In this document: piece by piece, positions 56,528-64,000 of the stretch
Numbering within the stretch: the first letter of the stretch is position 1
Layout: each line of letters opens with the position of its first letter
Assembly (NCBI GenBank): GCA_030762935.1
Contig: CM060897.1
Coordinates: 114,840,676-114,904,675, forward strand
DNA: 64,000 bases
From: Hymenopus coronatus
Lineage: Eukaryota > Arthropoda > Insecta > Mantodea > Hymenopodidae
Reading direction: 5' to 3'
Made by a program: the position numbers and the translations under genes
Notes under the pieces: generated by a model
The model's database searches: none
What the model was told of the DNA's origin: nothing
The model's input: the letters and a program-made list of their open reading frames with translations, nothing else

Positions 56528-58279
56528 GTAAAAAGTAAAAAATCAGATATACTCTATTCAGCTGAATTTCTCCCCATCTCTGTAACAAATTATTGTTAAA
56601 AGCGTATTCTTCTATCTACTTCATGCTAATGGAGATAAACACTAGCACAAACGGGCTAATTACTTCTTTCCTTATAAGTAGAAGGGAAATAAGGGAATAC
56701 ACTAGGCTAAAACGACAGTCACATGTTTGAAAACGTGGTTGCTATGGTATTGAAATTCGATACTTTGCGTGACCAGGAACTGACAAATTCCCGTATGAGT
56801 AAACTTTTAAATATTTTCAAATTGAAGCGAATAACAAGGAATATCTCATAACTGGTCAACTCCATTAAAAAATCTTAATTGAAACACTCACATGACTTTC
56901 TCTATCTATTCTACAAATTTCTTACATAAAATTGTTCTTCTTTCTCCACCTTGCTAATCGAGTTACTTATTAGCACAATGTTCTTATTACTTAGTTCCTT
57001 AAAATGTAGGAAGAAAATAAGGGAATGCACTAGGCTAAACCCATAGTCAAATGTTTCAAAAAGCTGCCGTTATGCGATTGTCATTACAAATCGCTTCTTT
57101 TCTTGGCGAGGAGTAGAAGAAAAGAAATACGGACACTCCCATCTGAGAGAAGTATAATTACTTCACAACTGAAATTAATACCAATGAATACCACGAAAAT
57201 GGTAAGCTCCACAAAATAAATGTATATGGTATAACTTGTATATTTTAACAAGACCTACATTTTTTGTATAAAGAGTTTTTGTCTATCTCTTACGGTTTAC
57301 TAGTTATGCCAAATTAAGCAAAATTCATCCAGAATAAACAGGTCCTTAGAAGCTATTCCCAGAAAATTCAAGATGTACATTTTATTTGTCAGATGAATAT
57401 CTTTAATATACGATATTTTGATCCAAATCGTTAGAAGTATTTTTAAGAAAATAAAAATTTTCGAAAAAAGTTCCATGTTAAGGGTAGTTTGGGGTGGGGG
57501 TATTTTTCTCAAAATCTTCGTGTTGCATCCCTGGAAGATACTAAACTTAAATACCAAGTTTGGTATTTTAGCTACTTTTCGTTTTTGAGCTATCGTATTC
57601 ACAGACACACGGACACATACACACACAAGCGCGCGGACCTTTCTCTGAAAATGCTTTTTTTGGATACAGGGGGTCCTAAAACATATATTTCCGGTGAAAT
57701 CTCGGTATCGAATTTTTGGGTGGAATACAGTACTTCTCGATACCTATGTACATTGTACTTACGGGGCTAGAGAAAGTAAACATGTATAAACATAAATTGT
57801 TTGTTTTCACGAGATCTACATGTTTGCCGTGGTAAATTTTTGTCTATCTTTACGGTTTACTAGTTATGCAAAATTTAGAAACATTCTTCCAGAGTAAAGA
57901 GGTCTTCAGAGGCTATTCCCTGAAAATTCAAGATATTTATTTTATTAGTAATGTACAGATCTTAAATAAACAAGTTGTAATCAAATCGTTAGAAGCATTT
58001 TTTCGAATTTTTTCCACGTAAAGGATTTTTGGGATGGGTGAATTTTCTTTAAAATCTTCGTGTGGCATGCTTGGAAGATACTGAACTTAAGTTTTAAGTT
58101 TGATATTTAACGGGTTTTCGTTTTTGAACTATGCTGCATACAGACAGGCACGCAGACACATTTGTGTTAAGACATTCTGTATTAAGTATTTCCGGTTAAA
58201 TCTCGGTATCACATTGTTGTGTACAATACAATATCTTCTCTATACACTATGTACATAGTACGTGTAGAGAATATAAAAA
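56528..58279 (-). repeat. PHR, outer copy split by an inner PHR
   Basis: The tail part ends GGTCAACTCCATTAAAAAA near 56882. It resumes at 57781 with CATGTATAAACATAAATTGT and runs to the head GTGTAGAGAATATAAAAAT. Confidence 0.85.
56877..57780 (-). repeat. PHR, inner full-length copy
   Basis: 904 bp, from AAAAAATCTTAATTGAAACA to GGGGCTAGAGAAAGTAAA. It was inserted in the A-run of the outer copy, and the outer sequence on both sides joins into consensus. Confidence 0.9.
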
Positions 58280-59529
58280 TAATAGGGTTAGAGACTAAAC
58301 ATTTGACAATTTGAAACCAATTTTGTATATTGAAAAATTATGTTTTTTTTTTATCATGTTGCAGTGGCATAGAGTTTTTAAGGACATAGTTCAGTGTCGA
58401 CTTGATTTCATTTTTATTAGGTTTGTAACACATCTGACAGTTATAGTTATGATCTGACAGTGCATTGTTTCCAGTTTGTTTGCGATAGAACGTTGACCTG
58501 TACCAGAGTGTATACATTCAATAGAAACCTTTATCACAATAATCTCAGAGAGTCTGTTGAACGGGAGGTGGCAATCTAAACTCGTGGAGACCCATAGTGA
58601 TCCCTGACAGCCAGGGCCCTGTCTCAGCTAATAAGACGTGTGTCTGTCTCTCAGCCAATAGAGTCGAGCTACGTAAACAATGTTGTCATCCTTGTTGCAA
58701 GATATAACAAACATTGGCAGTTTCAGTTGGCGCCGAGTAATCGTAGTGTAATTGCAAATATATGCAATGATAATGATATTGACTTTGACCTTAGAACTAA
58801 CGATGAGATGAAGTTGATGTAGTAGAAGAACCTCTGCCCAGCGGCTGAGATGTTTGGTGGAAGGGACGAAGTGGCAACAGTGTGACGGAGCGGCCACGAG
58901 GTAAGGCAACAATCAGGGATTACTATGGATTTCTCCATATTTAATGGAGGGTGTGAAATCCACTAGATGGGTGCGCTTCTAACGTCTTATGAATGTTGGT
59001 GTTTAGCTTCAGACACATAACCGGGTTAGTCCGTATTGACCCTATACCGTTGTGTATCCTCAAACTTGAATGAAGCATATCTTTTTCCAGGCACAGTGTC
59101 CCGATTGGTTTAAAAACCTTCAGGTGTTAAGGTCACATCCTGTATGAAGAAAACTTTAATGAGAAAAATGCACAAGGCGTATTCAGCAGTACCTTTACAG
59201 TTCATTGATACAAAATACAATACTTCCGTTTATTAAAAGGGAATATATTATATTTTTAATAATGCTCATACAATTTTATTGAAAAATGATTAGTTTTAAA
59301 TAACAAATAGCTAAATTATGTACAACCTTTTCGTTAACATAAAGCTTATTCATGTGCAAATGTACGGTAAATATGGCAACCATACGCTATAACTTAGTAA
59401 CTAAGCCGCTCACGCATGTGTGGCAATTACGCCTGGCAAGGCGCAGTCGCAAAAAGAAAGACCAATGGTAAGAAAATCGTAGTAGAGCGAATCTTCTTCT
59501 TGCGGTCACATGGACGGACATTTTTCTAA
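58280..59529. other. Mostly unassigned; possible LTR end with primer-binding-like site
   Basis: TTGGCGCCGAG at 58727-58737 resembles a tRNA primer-binding site just after a possible LTR ending TATAACAAACA. A TGTTGCAGTGGC start near 58360 would give an LTR of about 350 bp. No second LTR or gag/pol frame is seen. Open stretches at 58628-58938 overlap on both strands and have no motif. Confidence 0.2.
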
Positions 59530-60392
59530 TAATCCTTTGTGTTCCATTCACATGACTTTCTCTATATCACAATAACACATTATTGTTAAAAACCATATTC
59601 TTCTATCCACTATATGATTATTGAAATAAACATTAGCAGAAATCGTTTTATTATTTGCTTCCTTGTAAGTAGAAGGAAATAAAGGGTTAACACTATGCTA
59701 AAGTCATAGCCAAATCTTTTAAAAGTTGATTACCATATGGTTGAATCCGTTTCTATGCATAGCCATGAGTTTACAACTTTGCTTGTGAGAAAGATTTAAG
59801 CATTCTAAATCTGAAATAAATAACTTGAGATATCTCAGAAATGGTCAACTGCACGAAAAAATAACTTACGTGACAAATTGTGTGTTTTAACGAGATCTAT
59901 ATTTTTTATGGAATAAATTTCTATCTCTGATGGTTTGCCAGTTACGCAAAATTCAATTCATCAAGAATAGAGAGTCCTTTAGAGGCTATTTGCAAAAAAA
60001 TCAAGATATACATTTTATTTGTCATGTAAATATCTTTAATATACGGTATTTTAAACAAAATTGTTAGGATCATTTTTGAGAACATAAAAAATTGTTATGG
60101 TCATTTTTGAGAAAATCAAAGTTTTCGTAATTTTTTCCATGTAAAGGATTGTTTGTGGTGCGGGAAATTTTCAAAAATCTTCGTGTCGCCTCCCTGGTTA
60201 AATATTAAGTTTGGTATTTTACCAACTTTTTAATTTTGAGTTATGGTGTTCACGAACATATAGACACACGCATACACACACACACTAGATCCTAAAACTA
60301 GTATTAGTGTGTATTTGAAACCTCGGTATCCAATTTTTGGGTGGAATGCAATACATTCTTTATACACTATGTACATAGTAGAAGTGGAGAAA
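59530..60392 (-). repeat. PHR, full length
   Basis: GTGTTCCATTCACATGACTT to GTGGAGAAAGCAATT. It contains a local duplication of the GTTATGGTCATTTTTGAGAA block (60061-60120). Confidence 0.85.
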
Positions 60393-60901
60393 GCAATTAA
60401 ACCACAGATGCAGAATACACTGTAAAAGGGTTTTCAGGCTAAGCAGAACAGCACCAAAAGGAATTGCAACACTAGAATTATGGATACCAGAAGGAAATGT
60501 GCTGATTCTAGAGAGGATATTGAACTATTGGTGCAGGTGCACAAAGAGCGAAATTGAGAAGCTGCTAAAATGTGCATTAATCAGCTAAAAAAAGCAGATG
60601 GTTCCATCCAATGCCTTTCTCTACATCTCTGTAATAATAATGCTAAAAATGTTATTATTCTGGCTACTTCATGCTAATTGAGATAAATATTAGCAGAAAT
60701 GCATTCTTGTAGTTAGTAGCGAAATAATAGAAGACACTAGGCTGAAATTATAGTCAAATCCTTTAAAAGCTGGTTTCCATGGAATGAAACCCATTTCTTG
60801 GCACTGCCAGGAGTTGAAAATTTCCTTATGTGAAAATATTTTAACCATTTTAAAACTTAAACAATTAACAAGGAAAGTCTCAAAAATGGTCAACTCCACG
60901 A

Positions 60902-61606
60902 AAAAAAATCTGATGTGTTCCATTCACATGACTTTCTCTATATCTCTGCAATAAATTATTGTTAAAAAACTTATGCTTCTATTTACTTCATGCTAATTGA
61001 GAAAAATTAACAGAAATATTCTTATTACTTGCTTCCTTGAAAGTAGAAGTGAAATCAGAGAGTAGCATAGGTTAACTTGATAGCCAAAAGTTGGTTTCTA
61101 TGTGAGTTAAGTTCCTTTGTGTGTATGGACAGAAGTTGACTAATTCATGTATGAGAAAATTAAGCTGAAACAAAACAAAAAACCAGGAATATCTAAAAAA
61201 CGATCAGCTCCACGAAAAATGTGTAAATGACATGAATTGTATGTTTTATCCTTATCTATATTTTTTGTATAGTGAGTTTTTGTCTATCTCTTACGGTTTA
61301 CTAATTATACCAAATTTAATAAAAATCAACCAAAATAAAGCGGTCTTTGGAGGACATTCCCAAAAAATTCAAGATATACATTTTATTTGGCAATAAATGT
61401 CTTAAACATAAGGGATTTTAATTATTAAAAGTCTTTAAAGTCATTTTTAAGAAAATAAAATTTTTTGAATATTTTTCCATAAAAGGGTAATTGGGGATGG
61501 GGGATTTTCTGGAAAATTTTCGTGTCGCATCCTTGGAAGATACTAAACTTAAATACGAAGTTTGGTTTTTGACAGTCTTTTCGTTTTTGAGATATGCTGC
61601 CCAAAG

Positions 61607-61664
<58 letters not shown>

Positions 61665-61832
61665 GACTGACGGACAGACAGACACATACATGGACATCTT
61701 TCTAAAAATGCTTTTATGTATTCAGGGGATCTCATAACATATATTTCCGGTGAAATCTCGGTAACGAATTTTTGGGTGCATTACAATACCTTCTCTACAC
61801 ACTATGTACATAGTACGTATAGAAAAATAAAA
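60902..61832 (-). repeat. PHR, inner full-length copy, long CA tract
   Basis: AAAAAATCTGATGTGTTCCA to TAGTACGTATAGAAAAATAA. It has (CA)n at 61612-61657, inserted at the A-run after CAACTCCACG. Confidence 0.9.
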
Positions 61833-62219
61833 ATGTATAGGACATTAATCATATGATTTAACGGGATATATGTTATTTTGCTGTAAGTATTTGTCTTACG
61901 GTTTACTTGTTGTGCAAAATCTAGCAAATTTCATCCAGAATAAAGATATCTTCAGAGGCTCCTCCCAGAAAATTCAAGATATATATTTTGTTTATCGTGC
62001 AAATATTTTTGATATACCGTATTTTAATCAAAAACATTAGAGGCATTTTTGAGAATATCAAAATGTGCGAACATTTTTCCATGTAAAGGGTAGGTAGTCT
62101 GTCGTCAAAATCTTCGTATCGCATCCCTGGAAGATACTAAACTCGAATACCAAGTTTGGTATTTTAGCGATTTTTCGTTTTTGAGTTATCGTGTTAACTC
62201 ACACACACGTACACACATC

Positions 62220-63062
62220 TTTTTACTTTCTCTACTGATACTATGTACATAGTATATAGAGAAAGTATTGTATTGCACCCAAAATTAGATACAGATATTT
62301 CGATGGAAATGAATGTTTTGAAACCCCTGAATTCAAAAGAATATTGGTATTTAAGTTTGGTAGCTTTAGGATGCGACATGAACATTTGCAAGAAAATTCC
62401 CCTCCATCTACTGCCATTTACGTTAAACATTTTACGAAAATGTTCATGTTTTCAAAAACAGCTCTAACGATTTTGATTAAAATTAAATTACTTTTATGAG
62501 AAACGAAATGTATATCTTGGATTTTCTGGGAATAGCCTCTGAAGAACTTTTCATTCTATATGATTTTTGCATAACTTGCAAACCGTAGAACTCATTAAAA
62601 CATAAAATTAATGTTGTATACATTTTTTGTAGAGTTAACAGTTTTCAAGATATTTAGGATTATTAGTTTCAGTTTTAACCACCTAAGCTTTTCTCAAACG
62701 AGAAGCCATCGTCTTTCTCGTTTCTCGTTTGTCTGCTCATGGAAAGCAAAGAGAATGGAATTTCAATTTCTTGACATAGCGACCGGACTTTAAAGAAGTT
62801 GTAGTAAGTTTTGGTACATATCTTACGGTTTGATTAGAATGATCTAGATAACAGATTAAGCTTTTGAATATAAGGCTTGTTTACCAGACAGCCAGAGGAC
62901 ATCTTGTGAATGGAACACAATTTGAGTTTTTACCCTTCAAGGAACTAAGAAATAAGAACTATTTCTGTTAATATTTATCATGAAATACAAGAATAAGCTT
63001 TTTAACAATAATTTGTTACAGAAATGTAGAGAAGTCACGTGATTGTAACACTTTAGATTTTT
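62220..63062 (+). repeat. PHR, second inner copy, opposite strand
   Basis: TTTTTACTTTCTCTACTGAT to GTCACGTGATTGTAACACTT and TAGATTTTT, with the GT tract deleted. It sits in the T-run that follows the CA tract of the outer copy. Confidence 0.9.
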
Positions 63063-63174
63063 AAGTGCTTTTCTGGATAAAGAGGACCCTAAAACGTCTA
63101 TTTACGGTGAAGTCCTGGTATCGAATTCTTGGGTGGAATGCAAAATCTTCTTTATACACTATATACACTAATAA

Positions 63175-63440
63175 CTAAGATTGAGAAGAATTGGCGAGAG
63201 CAGCTAGAGATACACCTAACGAAAATAACTTTGGGAAATATAATATGAAGGAAGAGACAGAAAATGAAAAGATGTTTGGAAGTCAGTGACAAATGTGATA
63301 GAAGACAAATATTGTATTTTTTACGGGGAGAAAGACAACATTGTTCACCGTTTGACTGAAATTAAAGACGTAAACATTTGGAGGAAGAAATTTGGGAACA
63401 CAAATGAGATAGTATGCCAAGAGAGGTGATAGAAATAAAA
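63175..63440 (+). pseudogene. Possible LINE C-terminal remnant
   Basis: The plus strand reads DKYCIFYGEKDNIVHRLTEI then KDVNIWRKKFG. The spacing recalls the C-terminal C-X2-C ... H-X-C motif of LINE reverse transcriptases (compare CPICEEEESWTHILARC at 32142), with two Cys replaced. It is very short and only suggestive. Confidence 0.3.
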
Positions 63441-63517
63441 ATGTTGAATATCAGGGTATAGAGAAAAAGTAAAGAAATAATGCAATATTTTGGAAATATG
63501 AAAGAGAAGTGAATAAG

Positions 63518-64000
63518 AAAAATCTAATGTGTTCCATTCATATGATTTTCTCCACGTCTATGCTATAAATTGTTGTTAGAAAGCTTATGTTTCTATTTAC
63601 TTCATGCTAATCGAGAAAAAATTAGCAGAAGTAGTTTTACTACTTGCTTATATGTACGTAGAAGCGAAATAAGGCAGTTCTATAGGTTAAAGTGATAGTC
63701 AAAAGCTGGTTGCTATGTGACTGAAGTTCCTTTGTTTGTTTGGACAGGAGTTGACAAATTCCTGTGTGAGAAAAGTATACGTTTTTCTAAGCTGAAACCA
63801 AAAACAATGAATATCTCAAAAACGATCAACACCACGAAAAAATGTATATATGTAACATAAATTGTATGTTTTACCGTGTTCTGCATTATTTTTGGTAAGT
63901 TTTTGTCCATGTTTTACGGTTTAGCAGTTATGCAAAATTCATCCAGAATAAACTAGTCTTTAGAGGTTATTTGCAGAAAATTCAAGACATACATTTTATT
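63518..64000 (-). repeat. PHR, running off the right edge
   Basis: AAAATCTAATGTGTTCCATT to TCCAGAATAAACTAGTC and TTCAAGACATACATTTTATT at the window end. The head lies outside. Confidence 0.85.

Larger units (their letters stand above)
60592..63170 (-). repeat. PHR, outer copy split by two inner PHRs
   Basis: Part 1 is 60592-60901 (to CAACTCCACG). Part 2 is 61833-62219 (ATGTATAGGACATTAATC to the CA tract). Part 3 is 63063-63170 (AAGTGCTTTTCTGGATAAAG to the head). The three parts join into one consensus PHR. Confidence 0.9.

Overview
The window looks like intergenic or intronic DNA from a repeat-rich animal genome, most likely an arthropod. The evidence is a Jockey-clade LINE, several mariner-family transposons, several tRNA-headed SINE families and an AT-rich background full of (GT)n tracts. 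The species cannot be fixed from sequence alone, and a chelicerate is only a guess. I recognise no host protein-coding gene, no rRNA and no credible functional tRNA gene. Almost every open frame is a shadow of a repeat or a decayed transposon gene.

The dominant component is one unclassified interspersed repeat of about 0.83-0.93 kb, called PHR here (palindrome-headed repeat). I count about 30 full or partial copies on both strands. One end is an imperfect palindrome centred on ATGTACAT and flanked by ACTTTCTCTA / TAGAGAAAGT. An internal (GT)n tract follows, and the other end reads TGTAGAGAAAGTCATGTG then CACATCAGATTTTTT. Copies repeatedly insert into T-tracts of other copies, always with the same strand matching the T-run. 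This allows nests to be read directly: 18731-20613, 45606-47284, 47779-49330, 56528-58279 and 60592-63170. The architecture resembles non-autonomous Helentron-associated elements, but that is inference.

Left part (1-12 kb): mariner-type remnants at the edge (1-770). Next is a GC-rich, 5'-truncated Jockey-clade LINE on the minus strand (about 2.04-6.19 kb), whose ORF1 stop and ORF2 start overlap as TAATG; it sits between inverted repeats of about 85 bp (1956-2043 and 6245-6337). Further right are a 107-bp perfect-looking hairpin, a PHR, SINEs A1 and B, and a complete but dead mariner (10261-11449) nested inside a larger inverted-repeat element.

Middle (12-45 kb): PHR copies alternate with SINEs A-F, a PIF/Harbinger-like element with TAA target duplication that splits a SINE (16513-17972), two copies of an internally deleted mariner (29307-29923 and 43170-43759), a second LINE with reverse transcriptase and C-terminal zinc motif (30826-32760) plus its truncated sister (40567-41305), a Penelope-like terminal motif near 33.3 kb, and an inverted SINE dimer with a 13-bp target duplication (44104-44709).

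Right part (45-64 kb): nested PHRs, three degraded Tc1/mariner-superfamily transposase fragments, another mariner (53965-55947) carrying a 28-base T-run and a nested PHR, a weak LTR-like stretch near 58.4-58.7 kb, and a last PHR running off the end. Nothing here suggests a host operon or pathway; the interactions are insertions of mobile elements into each other, which give a relative chronology.
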